Both the position numbers and the translations under genes were made by a program. From positions 675,202,484 through 675,266,483 of the forward strand of contig OZ010788.1 of assembly GCA_963932465.1 (NCBI GenBank): 64,000 bases of DNA. Direction: 5' to 3'. The stretch comes from Maratus speciosus (lineage: Eukaryota; Arthropoda; Arachnida; Araneae; Salticidae). This document shows positions 34,210 to 45,900 of the stretch, in pieces (the stretch's first letter is position 1; every line of letters begins with the position of its first letter). The notes below the pieces were generated by a model that made no database searches, was not told the DNA's origin, and saw only the letters and a program-made list of their open reading frames with translations.

Positions 34210-35335
34210 TTGGGTCTCAAATAAGCAGGAGAAGAATTTTCAAAAATGCTAGTTCTACTGTTTTTTAAATCTAGAGAAGTCACATGTACCAGACGACTTG
34301 GAATATTCCTGGTATGGTGCTTCTTTAAAAATGCATAAAAACATAAACTGAAATTCGATGAATTCGATTTTTAAATGTAAAACTTTACTTTTTCATTTTA
34401 AATTTCAAACATAAGTGCTTAATCAATTTCAGTAAAATATTCCTAACTGCAAAAATGAAAAAAAAAAAAAATATGCAGCTTGCTCGATCCAATGCTTGAC
34501 TCTAATTTAAAGGGCTCTAATTAATTACAGAATAATAGAAAATAAAACAAAATTATTCGAGTGTTACCGAAACATGCGAAAATGTAATTTTTCGTCAGGA
34601 GAATGCTACTTTTGTTTATAAACTAAAACAAAAGAAAGAAAGAAAGGAAGGAAAGAAGGAAGAATAAAAAAAATCTTGTGGATCGCGGCCGACATAATGC
34701 AGAACTCTAATTTAAAAGTTTTTAATTAATTGCAGAATAACAGAAAATAAAACATATGTATTACCCCGACATGCGAAGAACTAATTTTCAATCAAAAGGA
34801 TGAATAAAAAAATAAACTGAAATTCGATGCATTTGGGTTTTAAATATAAAACTTTACTTTTTCTTTACAACTTTCAACTATAAGTACTTAATCAATTTCA
34901 GAAAAATATTCTCATTTACAAACAGAATAAAATTAAAAATTTACTTTCCAATTTTTACTTATATCGGCTTTAACTTAAGGGGGTCAGGGACGCATTTTAA
35001 AATAATTTTTATTTATTGATTTAAAAATTTTAAATTTTTTGTGATGTATCATTTATAAACAAAATCGCATAATAAAACTTCTCATATTTTTTTAAAATTC
35101 AAAATTTAAAATTTATTGAAAAAGTGTGGTATTTTAAAATCGTTATAACTCGAAATATTATTTATAGAATTTAATTTTTTTTTCATTTAAATAAATAGAA
35201 ACATATATGTTTTACTTTTAATTCAGCATTTTTTAAAAAAATTAATTTAAATAAAAATTAAAAATATTTAAAGTAAATATTAAAAAAAATGATGCAACTT
35301 AAAAAGAAAGTCATATTTTCAAAAGTAAATATCTT
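34210..35335. other. AT-rich DNA, no gene
   Basis: A segment near 34330-34440 (TTCGATGAATTCGATTTTTA) recurs diverged near 34810-34910, a weak duplication of about 110 bp. Otherwise unremarkable. Confidence 0.5.
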
Positions 35336-35337
35336 TT

Positions 35338-36985
35338 TTAAGGTTTCGTTCATCTGACGAAACCCTATTCGTCTAGCTCCTCTGTCTGTCTGTCTGTCCG
35401 TCTGTCTGTCCGTCACAGAGCCCGTTCTCAGAAACTATACATGTTGGAGACATGAAATTTTGGGTACTTATAGCTGAGCACCTCACATCATACGACAAAT
35501 CATAAAATTTAGAAAAAGTCGTACATTTAAACCTTTGGGCTCCCGCATGTGTATTTTAAACAATTCTTTCTAAGTGAGCTCCTAATTATGTTGGAGACAT
35601 GAAATTTTGGGTACTTATAGCTGAACATCTCACATCATACGACAAATGATAAAATTTTGAAAAAGTCGTACATTTAACCCTTTGGGCCGCCGCATGTGTA
35701 TTTTAAACAATTATTTCTAAGTGAGCTCCTAATTAGTTTGGAGACGTGAAAATTTGCATACTTATAGCTGAACACCTTACATCAAACGACAAATCATAAA
35801 ATTTTGAAAATGTCGTACTTTAATCCTTTGGGGTCCCACATGTGTATTTTAAACAATTCTTTCTAAGTGAGCCCCTAATTATGTTGGAGACATGAAATTT
35901 TGGGTACTTATAGCTGAACACATCACATCATACGACAAATGATAAAATTTTGGAAAAGTCGTACATTTAACCCTTTGGAGTCGCGCATGTATATTTTAAA
36001 CAATTCTTTCTAAGTGAGCTACCTAATTAGTTTGGAGACGTGAAATTTTGCATATTTATAGCTGAACACCTCACATCAAACGACAAATCATAAAACTTTT
36101 GAAAAAGTCGTACATTTAACCCTTTGTGCTCCCACATGTGCATTTTAAACAATTCTTTCTAAGTGAGCCCCTATTTAGGTTGAAATTTTGCATACTTATA
36201 GCTCAACACCTCAGATCTCACGTCAAATAATAAATTTTGAAAAAGTTTTATGTTTAACCCTTTCAACTCCAGCTTGTGTATTTTAAGCCATTTTTTCTAA
36301 CTGAGCGCCTAGTTAAATTGGAGATTTGAAATTTTGCATACTTATTGCAGAACACCTGAGGCCAGGCGACAAATCATAAAATCTTGAAAAAGTCTTACGT
36401 TTAACCGTTTGAGCTACCACATATGTATTTGAAGCAATTCTTTCTAAAAGAGCCCCTATTTAAGTTGGTGGCATGAAATTTTGCATACGTATAGCTGAAT
36501 GCCTCAGACCACACGACAAATCATAAAATTTTCAAAAAGTCTTTTATTATTAGTCTTTTATTATTGTTAGAGCCCAGAGGGGTAACCCTCTAGGCTCTAA
36601 CTTGTGTATTTTAAGCAATTTTTCTAACCTGCGCCCTTTTAACCCAGGTAGAAATTTTCCAACTTTTGCCGACACCTCTTTGACCATTCTTTCATATTAT
36701 GCACCATAGCCTTACATATTTTACTTCCATTTTTTCCCGCCAGGTGCGCCTACTTATCTCGGGTGCTATGGGCCCAATCCCCTCGACTAATATATCTACG
36801 GATAGTATGTAAAACGAATTTTCGTTCGGATACAGGTTTATTTAGAATCAAGTGCGCCCCCTGGTTTTGAAATATGGAACTAACAGATTTTTCAAAAGGA
36901 TAAAGTGTTTTGAAAGGAATATTAAACGAAACCCTCTGTGCGATCTGTGATCACACTTACCCACTTGTTTCAAATTTGCTGAATC
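35338..36985 (+). mobile_element. GTCY-microsatellite element with 147-bp tandem units, family 2
   Basis: It starts with a hairpin, GGTTTCGTTCATCTGACGAAACC, then a CTGTCTGTCTGTCTGTCCG microsatellite. About eight units of some 147 bp follow, with TTGGAGACATGAAATTTTG at about 35444, 35591, 35739, 35884, 36031 and onward, decaying to the right. Near the end, AAACGAAACCC repeats the inverse of the opening arm, and the copy closes with CCACTTGTTT. The plan is the same as family 1 (29463) with unrelated sequence. I infer a mini-me/DINE-1-like element. Confidence 0.75.
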
Positions 36986-38414
36986 AAAATTAAAGTAAAA
37001 CAATTGAAAAAGATATGTTCCAAGTGTGAACCATTTATCTTTAACGGTTCTTGACTTATAACAATTTTAATACGAGAAATGGGAAAAAACCCAACATGAA
37101 GAAAAACGCATTTTCACAAGAAGTCGTGTCTACGACAACCATAGCTTGAAAGCTAGATTTTCAAAACAAATCAAAACGAAAAAAATAATATTTCCTATTC
37201 CAATTAAGATAGAAACATGATTTAAACATCATTTTAAGCAGGGGGAAAAAAACAAAAAACAAAACAAAACAACAAAAAAAATAATAATAATTTTTTTTAG
37301 AAAATTTGAAGATTTTTGTGTTTCGAACCACCTTAAATTGGATTCTTCTTAAATCGAACAGATTGATAGCATATTATTTAACATTGGAACATAGTCGTCA
37401 ATATGCAGTTCAAAATTAAAAATATTATCCTAGTTGGAAAATTCTCCGTTATCATTAAACTAATAATTGTAATGAAGATCATCAAATATTATCCTCATTG
37501 TAATGTAACTCAAATTTTTTACTTTCCTATAACAAGAATATAACGGAAGAACAATCATATTTATTTTAATTACAGCTGTAATAAAATCTAATTTTAAATT
37601 TTACTCTTTCCATTTCACGTCCATCGTTTCCATTGCAACTAAAATTTCTTAGTTGTCATTGCAACAACATAATGATAATCATAACCTTCTGCAGTACAAT
37701 TATTCTGCAGTCCTATCTTATTTTTTAATTTACCATTACAATTATACGTAATTTAACTACAAGTTCTCAATTACAATTACAATTCTATAATGCTAATCAT
37801 AGCATTTATGATTACGACTGCAATGCTAGTGTATTTTCAAATGCACCATTATCGTTACATGCAATGGAAGTTATAATAATCTTACTTGCCATTAAATTGC
37901 AATTCAGATTGTGAATTTACCAAACTCTGAACAAACCAAAGCAAAAGAATTTTTCTCTCTCTTTTTTTTTTACTTAAATTCTTGGACTCGAATGGTTTTC
38001 CTCTGAAACACTTCATTTCGAGAAGCGTCTGCATCAGAACGGATAACCCGATTTTACTAGAAGCTGAATTCGAGTTCTCAATTGACTTTAATTCATTTGG
38101 GTTCGGCTCGGTTTCGATTTTGGATCGGGTTCGAGATAACTCGATTTCTAAGAAAAAGCCGAGAATATTGTTTAAGATGACTTAACATACTTATCTTTCA
38201 ACAAAATAGATAAAATTAATATTAAAGCTAAAATTGAAGACTATTTTTCCGTAATTACATAAAAATAAATGGATTGATTTTCTTTCATTCCAGCTTGAAG
38301 TAGGTCGAGTTCGGACAACGAAAATTTTTTTGTCAGGTTTTCCAGTCGTTTACCAGTCGTCGACATTAAATAAAATATTTGAGTTCGGCCCAGATACAAC
38401 ACGATCCGTCGGTA
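36986..38414. other. AT-rich DNA, no gene
   Basis: Poly-purine patches and a GTTCGGCTCGGTTTCG-like patch around 38100-38130. The frames at 37982-38185 and 38241-38426 have no domain. Confidence 0.5.
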
Positions 38415-38422
38415 GGACACTG

Positions 38423-38436
38423 CCAAGGCCGAAACT

Positions 38437-38473
<37 letters not shown>

Positions 38474-39415
38474 GGATTTTGGCACCCCCGCCCCTTTCCT
38501 CTGAAAAGAAAAATTTACAAAGAGAAGTTTACAAAGTTTCTACTAGTCGACTTATTTTAAAATTTAAAATGTGTAACAGTGAAATATGCAATCAGCTTTG
38601 TCAAATATTTATTTATTAAAACATGAGAAAAAGAAATAGAAAGAAAGCGAAAATAATTCTGCTTCATACAAGTTTACGTCTTCGCAAGTATAATTGTTGG
38701 TATTCTTTCTGTTGATACCTTGCAGTTTTTTCATTTAAGACCAGATTCCATTATAGACATATTTCATTTTTCCAGACTTTACTGTTGTTGTAGTATTACA
38801 AATTACAATAATTGAGGTATTTTAATTCATAGTGATACGAGTCACATTATCTTAGGAACTCAAAACCAATATTTACTGTAGGCATAACAATGAATTCCAG
38901 TACCGTAGTATTCTTGTACTATCTCCACTACACCAGTTGTGTGGTCACCCCTTATGCCTCTCTTCCTATTTAAAGACTATGTCTAGATACTTTCCTGAAC
39001 CTAATGCTAATTTTCAAAATTATGAGTGACTCAAAACAACAACAAAGATATTAAGTTTTTACTTTTTTATTTTTTTAATTTTCGACCGCTTGGTTTTTAC
39101 TGTCCCAAGCAGTCACCTGGCCTCCCCCCCCCCCCTCTAAGGCCAGATATGGATGTAATAAAGTAATTGAAAGAAAAGAAATGTAGTTATTCATTTGCTG
39201 TCTTGTATATTGCAGACGAATCTTTTTATCTATTTGACAATTTTAATGCACTTCACTTAGCTTTTCTTTTTTGTTTTTTCGGCTAGAAAATACTTTTTGC
39301 TCAAATTTCATACAGAGAATACTGTATAAAACAACAAACGAAATCTTCATCTAGCGCCACCTTTGCGTGGCGCCCGGGGCACATGCCCCCTCTGCCCCCC
39401 TTAGTTTCGGCCCTG
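38423..39415. mobile_element. hAT-like non-autonomous element, about 990 bp
   Basis: The left end CAAGGCCGAAACTAA and the right end TTAGTTTCGGCCCTG are inverted repeats. GGACACT stands on both sides (38415 and 39416), an approximate 8-bp duplication. A T-run of about 30 follows the left end and a C-rich patch precedes the right end. No transposase frame. Another right end of the same family is at 1131. Confidence 0.75.
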
Positions 39416-40470
39416 GGACACTCATTTGGAATCCTATTTTACTTGAAACAATGTTAGTTCGCTCATCTTCCCCCAGGTGTCATCGAGAGAAAGTCCAGGT
39501 GTGCAGTCATAATTACTATACTGACTGCCGTTAACTCAGCTGGAGTAGAAAAGTAAAAATAAAACAAAGAAAAAGCAGCTCTATTAATGACGTAGGCTAT
39601 CACGTGACAAGTGCAGCGTCCCCGTGTCTGGCGTGGGTCGCAAATTCGCAGAACGAGAATGATTTTTTTTCTAAATTTTTATTTATTTTTCATTGATATT
39701 TTGCTGTGCGTGGAAAATCCCACAGCCATGAAATTCTCCTTGCAAAGGCGTGAGACATTTTACTATTCTTAAAAATTAATGCGGGAGATCTTATGCATGA
39801 TAAATGCGACGTGCCAGTGATGCAAAGAAGGGAGGTAGTCAGAGGCGCTATTTTAAAATTTTCTTGGACGGGAGCGCTCAGAAATTTCTCTGGATATTTT
39901 TGTGCATAGCTTATACATTTCTGTTCTTACACGTAAATTTAAAATTAGCCAAAGTACACATGGATGTAGAGTAGAGCGCCGATTATCGGAACTCCAATTA
40001 ACCGAGCCCGAACTTCTAATTAGCCGAACAGTCAATCTCTGATCTGAATATTTATAAAACTAGTTATAGTACGAACGCACCTCATTTGCCACGTTTGACG
40101 CACAATTTCGGGCTTGTTTCTGTCTGTATTTAATTCTGACGCATCATTACGATAGTGAACTCAGCTGGAGTAAAAAAAAGTGAAAACAAAACAATGACAA
40201 GGCAGCTTTTATAATGACGTAAGCAGTCACGTGAAAGTGCAGCCTAAATTATGTTATAATTATGCTATTATATTTATCATAATTATGCTACCTGCATTTA
40301 ATTCTGTGCTTATGTTTATTGGAATATGTTTTTAATGTGTAATAACTTTCAAAGTGTAAATTCCATTTTTAAATCCGATATTTAATGTTCTATTTAAATC
40401 AAATAGGGCAATTTATGTAGGCTTTGTGCAATTTCTGAAAAAGATTTTTGAATCTGATCTACGTTGATCT
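39416..40470. other. Repeat fragments, no gene
   Basis: A block of about 90 bp starting AACTCAGCTGGAGTA (39534-39620) is repeated at 40156-40246. GCCGATTATCGGAACT at about 39975 is a pogo-like end. 40047-40115 is a right-end fragment of GTCY family 1 (TACGAACGCACCTCATTTGC). Confidence 0.65.
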
Positions 40471-40471
40471 A

Positions 40472-40636
40472 CACTGTAAAAAAAGAGGACTAAAATACGG
40501 AAATTTTACTGGCAATCAAGACGCCAGTACTATTTCCGTATTTTAACTGAAAATTTCCGTTAAAATACGGAAATAGTACTGGTGTCCCGATTGCCAGTAC
40601 AATTTCCGTTTTTTAGTCAGTTTTTTTTTTTCAGTG
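40472..40636. mobile_element. Short palindromic MITE, CACTGTAAAAAAA ends
   Basis: The ends are CACTGTAAAAAAA and TTTTTTTTTTTCAGTG, with TA on both sides. Inside, CCAGTACTATTTCCGTATTT and its inverse make a long stem. No coding content. Confidence 0.75.
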
Positions 40637-40732
40637 TACACACTGAAATATGGAATTTATTGAAAGGGGGGGGGGGCAACTGCTCCCCTTAGCCCTCCCC
40701 TCCTTTGACTTCTATACAGATCTAGGGTATCA

Positions 40733-41145
40733 TTAAGGCTGTTCTTAACTGCTCTGCTCAACAAGCCCAAAACGTTTTGACACATTTACAAATTCATTTT
40801 TTAACGCAAAGGTATAAAACTGGAAAGACTGGCCATGGAAGCGATTTGGAATCGAACTGTTTTTTCCATTTTTGGATCCATCCATTACCTATTGAGTTAT
40901 AAGCGAATTCGATCCCATGACAAACATGTTTTTCGCCCGCTCTTGAGTGCTCTTTCTCCCTTCGCGCGAAAATTCGGTTCAAAACGCCCACTTGGACACT
41001 CTTTTCTGAAAGATCTATTGCATTCTATTAAAAATGGAAAAAACAGCTCGATGACATAGTTTCTGAACAACAACACTAGCTCGTTTCATGTATTTTCGAA
41101 CAAAAATAAATTAAAACTTAAGTCAGAAAGTATAAGTACCCTTAA
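40733..41145 (-). mobile_element. TTAA element, TTAAGGCTGTTCT family
   Basis: Inverted relative to the 51711 copy and nearly full length. It starts TTAAGGCTGTTCTTAACTG and ends CCCTTAA, with TTAA at both ends. The overlapping frames are shadows shared by all copies. Confidence 0.8.
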
Positions 41146-41489
41146 CAAAATATATCTATAGATAGATGGGGAGACCCCATCCCCCGCCCCTAGATCCCCG
41201 AAGGAAAGAAGTCCTTGCTTTTGGAAATTTGCGCCAAGTTTATCGGAATATGTTTTTATTTCATAACTTTTAAAGAAAAAATTCCATTTTTGAATCCGAT
41301 AGGATCTTTCTTATGAACTTTTCAAACTTCAGTTTCCAAATATTAAAGCTAAAAAAGTATTATTTAATGTAAAACATCATCAAAAGAACAAGTTTATCAT
41401 TATGTAATTCAGTTTTTCAAGGATAGATTTTCTTAAAACACGCCAGGTAATTAAAAAAATCAAAGTAATGCGCCACGTGCAACAGCTCT

Positions 41490-41697
41490 CACTGTAAAAA
41501 AAAATCTGTAATATTTACAGAAACAATTGTACTTTTTACAGGAAAAAACTGTTTTAAAGAAAAACATTTTTTTTTCTATAAAAAAGTGAACTTTGTAATT
41601 TTTACAGAAAAAAAAACTGTTTTAAGGAAAAATTACAGATATTTTCTGTAAATTAAACAGTTTTCCACTGGCGCCAAAATTAACAGCTTTTTACTGT
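41490..41697. mobile_element. Short MITE with CACTGTAAAAAAA left end
   Basis: The left end CACTGTAAAAAAAAATCTGT and right end CAGCTTTTTACTGTA are an imperfect inverted pair. The interior is a run of AAACTGTTTTAA and ATTTACAGAAA words in both orientations. Confidence 0.6.
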
Positions 41698-42134
41698 AGC
41701 TTCCTATCAACCACAATTTATGATTAAAAAGAATTCAGAAAATACTGTCAAATTGGGCAGTTTAAGCCGATTTTGTGGCCGTGGCAGTCTCGGAAAAGTC
41801 ATCATCAGGGAGCTGCTATTCCAAATGTATCCAATTTATGAAAAAAGGAAAAACGCTATCCAGATTTTTTTCAAGACGTTGCTTTCACTTTCGAAAATGA
41901 CAGTGTCCTCATTAAAAATATCCTTAAACAAAACCGAAAAAGTAAAAAACCGCCCTTTGTACAGATCAATCTCAGCTAGCCATTGCAAAAGAAAATTGTT
42001 TAAAAATAGTGAAATGCAAATCAACTTTAAAATGATATTTTTCTTTAAAATGATATTTTAATGATATCTTTAAAAAATTCTTCCATAGGATTAGCATTAT
42101 TGAGCGGATCTTTTCAGATGAGTGAAGTAGCCAC

Positions 42135-42376
42135 TTAACACTAAACTACCGCGACGGATCAAATGACGCTTTTTGATTTATTTATTTATTTATTTTTTAA
42201 TTTCTTAAACTAAAACATTACGAAATTTCCTTATATTTCACGACTTTTATTAAAATATAGGATCATGTTATTTCTTAAAATGGCTCATCTCCGAACTACC
42301 TTTTTTGCCTAGAAAAAAATATTTTAGGCTTAATTACCGCAAGGGGTCATTTGACCCCTGAATAAAGTTATGTTAA
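42135..42376. mobile_element. TTAA element, TTAACACTAAACTACCG family
   Basis: TTAACACTAAACTACCG on the left, a TTATGTTAA end on the right. GGATCAAATGAC near the left and GGGGTCATTTGACCCC near the right form the subterminal pairing. A related end is at 49400-49470 in inverse orientation. No coding content. Confidence 0.65.
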
Positions 42377-42511
42377 ATCCTAAAGGTGTAAATGTTTTAT
42401 TTTATAAGAACATTAGTAAATTGCGTATTTTCGCTATTGCATCATTTGTTCTACTGTATCACATCCTATTTGTTAATATGTGATCGTATTATTAGAAATT
42501 GATTTTATTCC

Positions 42512-42516
42512 GAGTG
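42512..42516. repeat. Target duplication GAGTG of the BEL element, left
   Basis: GAGTG is repeated at 48901-48905. Five bases is the usual Pao/BEL duplication. It abuts the truncated 3' LTR. Confidence 0.7.
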
Positions 42517-42562
42517 TATCGAATTAGCAGCGACACCTGCCTTTTATTTCACATTTTCGATA
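42517..42562 (-). repeat. Truncated 3' LTR (46 bp)
   Basis: Identical to 48855-48900 except for one base at the LTR start. It contains the AAATAAAA polyadenylation-like signal and stops exactly where the GAGTG duplication begins. Confidence 0.75.
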
Positions 42563-42573
42563 CTCCCCGCCTG
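42563..42573 (-). promoter_or_regulatory. Polypurine tract
   Basis: CAGGCGGGGAG on the minus strand directly upstream of the 3' LTR start, the expected place and composition for the plus-strand primer. Confidence 0.7.
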
Positions 42574-42987
42574 ATAATTGCCAAAATTATCACACAACAT
42601 TTTTAATCTAATTTTACCAATAATTATTGAAACCAATATACATGTCAAAATTATACTATATGGAATTATTCAAAACAATAGATTTTAAAAGTTATACCTT
42701 TAAGAAAATCTGAAATAAAGCACTAAATAAACCATAATATAATTACAAAACATATGTTTCTTACCAATATGTACAACATAAATATACCTGGCCAGGATTT
42801 TTGCAAGAAACTTTCATAAAATAACATAATAAATGCAAAATTAAATAATATCAGTATTTACAGTATAGATAATATATTACAGTTATAATACAGTAAAAGA
42901 ATAAGTTATTAATATTATTTACATATGCACAATACTAAAATTAAATATTGTTGTATTTACAGAAAATTTATTTACAAAATTATTTTA

Positions 42988-45900
42988 TTAATCAGCAATT
43001 TCAAAAGGATATATAAGTTGAATAGGTCGTCTTAAATTTCCCTTTTTGGTCTTGACGACACAAGACCTGACTAGTCCATCACGACCTCTATTGACCTCGA
43101 TAATTCGTCCTAAGTTCCATAGGAACTTTGATTTACTTACACCTTCAATTAAAATAATGTCATTGACTTTCAAGTCTTTTTGAGCATTAGGAGTTCCGAA
43201 AGAATGCAAGCTTTTAGTTGCTAGTAAATACTCAGTCTTCCATTTATCCCAAATCTGGCTCAAAAGTTTTGGTTGATAAGTTTTTCTTTTAATTAGGCTA
43301 GTCCTAGTTATAGAGGCGTTAAACAGTTCGTTAAAGTTAAAGGGGTATCCTACCTTGTGTCCAGCAAGCAGGAAATGGGCCGGTGTTAGCGGCTCAGGCT
43401 CAGAGGAATCATCATAAATGTATGTTAGTGGTCTGTGGTTGAGAACATTTTCCACCTCTACAAGGACAGTCATAAGCTCTTCAAAAGTAAGCAAAGCTTT
43501 TCCTAAGATTTTTCTTAGGGGGTCTTTAACACTTTTCATCAGCCTCTCATAGAAACCTCCCCACCATGGGGCAAGTTCAACGATGAATTTCCATGTTATT
43601 CCTTCTGAAGAGATAAAATTTTGAAAATCCTGGTGCTTAAGTATGTCAAAGAAATATTGAATTTCTTTATTTGCACATTTAAAGGTTTTGGCATTGTCGG
43701 AGTAGAATATACGACAGTTTCCTCTTCGGCTAAGAAAACGTCTAAGTGCCAACATGAACTTTTTAGTTGATAAGTCTGAAACTAGTTCAAGGTGAACAGC
43801 ACGAGCCACAGCACACGTGAATAGAGCTATGTAAGCCTTTTCGGTGTTGTCACCATTTTTTATATAAACAGGACCGGTGAAGTCTACTCCAGAGACGGAA
43901 AATACCGGGGTTTCTGAGATTCGATCTTTGGGAAGTTGCGCCGTCATTTGTTTTGCTGGCTTCACTGCATATTTTCGACATACGAGGCATTTGTTGATGG
44001 CCTTTTTAACTGCTTGCCTCCCCTTGGGAATCCAGTAGTTCTCACGCAATTTACATAGTGTAGCTGCAACACCACTATGAAGCATTTTGTTGTGCTCTCG
44101 TAATATTAGCAGTTCTGTAAATCGAGAGTCCTTCGGCATGAGGATTGGATGCTTTTCTGCATAAGTATATTTACTCTCGTCCAGTCTTCCCTTTATTCTT
44201 AATAAATCGTTTTCATCAAGAAACGGTGCTAATGATAGTAAGCTCGATTGTTTTGGAAGCTCACTCTTCGATTTAAGCAAATCAATTTCTGGTTTATAAA
44301 ATTGTTTTTGGACTGACTTAATGAAGAATATTTCCGCATCTTGAATTTCATCGGCAGATAAGGGACCATCGTTTCCAGGTAATTTTCTAACTTTCCTTAT
44401 AAAGCGTTTAATCCATGCAATTGTTCTAAGTAATTTTAGCATACCGCTAAAGTTTTCTAAAAGTTTTACTAGCTCATTGTTTTCAATAGTGCATTCATTA
44501 ACGAGAATATTTTTCCGACGTTCTAACATGTTGTCATTAGCCGAAATTTTTTTCGATTGTGCAGGCCAATCTGTGGAACTGGTTAACCAAGGCGGACCCA
44601 GCCACCATAATGAATTTTCCTTTAAAGACCTCAATTGCAATCCTCTCGTCAACAAATCTGCAGGGTTTTCTTTACCTGAACAATGGTTCCAATTTTTGGG
44701 ATCCGATATGTTTTGGATTTCTGTCACTCGGTTAGAAACGAATGGTTTCCACTCTTTAGCTGAACTCTTGATCCAGCTCAAAGCGATTTGAGAATCGGCC
44801 CAAAAAAACGCATTCGAGCAATAGTCATTGAATATTTTATTCAAGTATTTATAGATTCTCACTGCTATAACTGCTCCCATCAACTCCAAACGAGGCAGTG
44901 TTAGATTCTTAAGAGGAGCAACACGTGATTTTGACATTATAAGAGACGTTTTCACTTTTCCACCTTTGTTTATGTATCTGAAGTACGCTACAGCTCCATA
45001 TGCTTTGTCACTAGCATCACAAAAAATATGTATAGTTACTTCTGTTGGATAGGCTCCTTCCAGAAAATATTTTCTATCGAATGATATGTTTTTTAAATCT
45101 TGAACGTCCACTAACCAGTTTCTAAATTCAATATCTAGGTCTTCGGGAAGTTCTTCGTCCCATCCTAGCCCTTTTTGCCATATTTTCTGCATTAACAGCT
45201 TAATTCTGATTACAAAGGGGGCTATATATCCAGCGGGATCATAGATTTTTGCTGCAGCACGCAGGACTGATCTTTTAGTGGCCAAACTAGTGTTAGCAGT
45301 AACATTCTGAAATTCCAATGAATCAATTTTTATAATGTCTTTATTAGTGTCCCATTCCAGTCCCAATAACATAGACCGCTCAGATGGGTTATCTAACATA
45401 CCGTTTTGTTGCCACAATTCTTTTAACTCAGTCGAATTTGAATTAAATTTACGTAAGTTCATGCTAGCGTCCTTAAGTATAGTGTTAGCACTGGATGAAA
45501 GGTTAAAAGCATTTTCAGCTGTATCTGCCCCAGAATAAAGATCATCAACGTACATGGAGTTATTTAACATTTCAAAAACCTCAGGATAAAATTCCTTATA
45601 TCTTTTAATGTGTGCCTTAATTGTGGCCGCTAAGACAAAAGTGCTACACCTAATTCCAAAAGGTAAACGTGTCATATTCATTACCCTAAAGGAGTTAGAG
45701 TCACCATTATTAAACCAAAGAAATTTTAAGTATTTTCTATCTTCTTTTGCTATTTCTATCATTAAGTATGCTTTCTCAATGTCGGAAGAAAAAGCAACTT
45801 CATATGTTCGAAATTTAAGTATCACGTCTAATAAATTAGGATTTAAATTTGGACCTGATACCAAAACATCATTTAAAGATTTCGAATGATTTTCCTTTGA

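Noticed and set aside
42517..42562. A true LTR of only 46 bp on both sides
   Set aside because: Not the preferred reading. A promoter and R region hardly fit in 46 bp, and the 5' side continues to a TG...CA unit of 282 bp. I list it as a truncated LTR but keep the alternative open in the findings.
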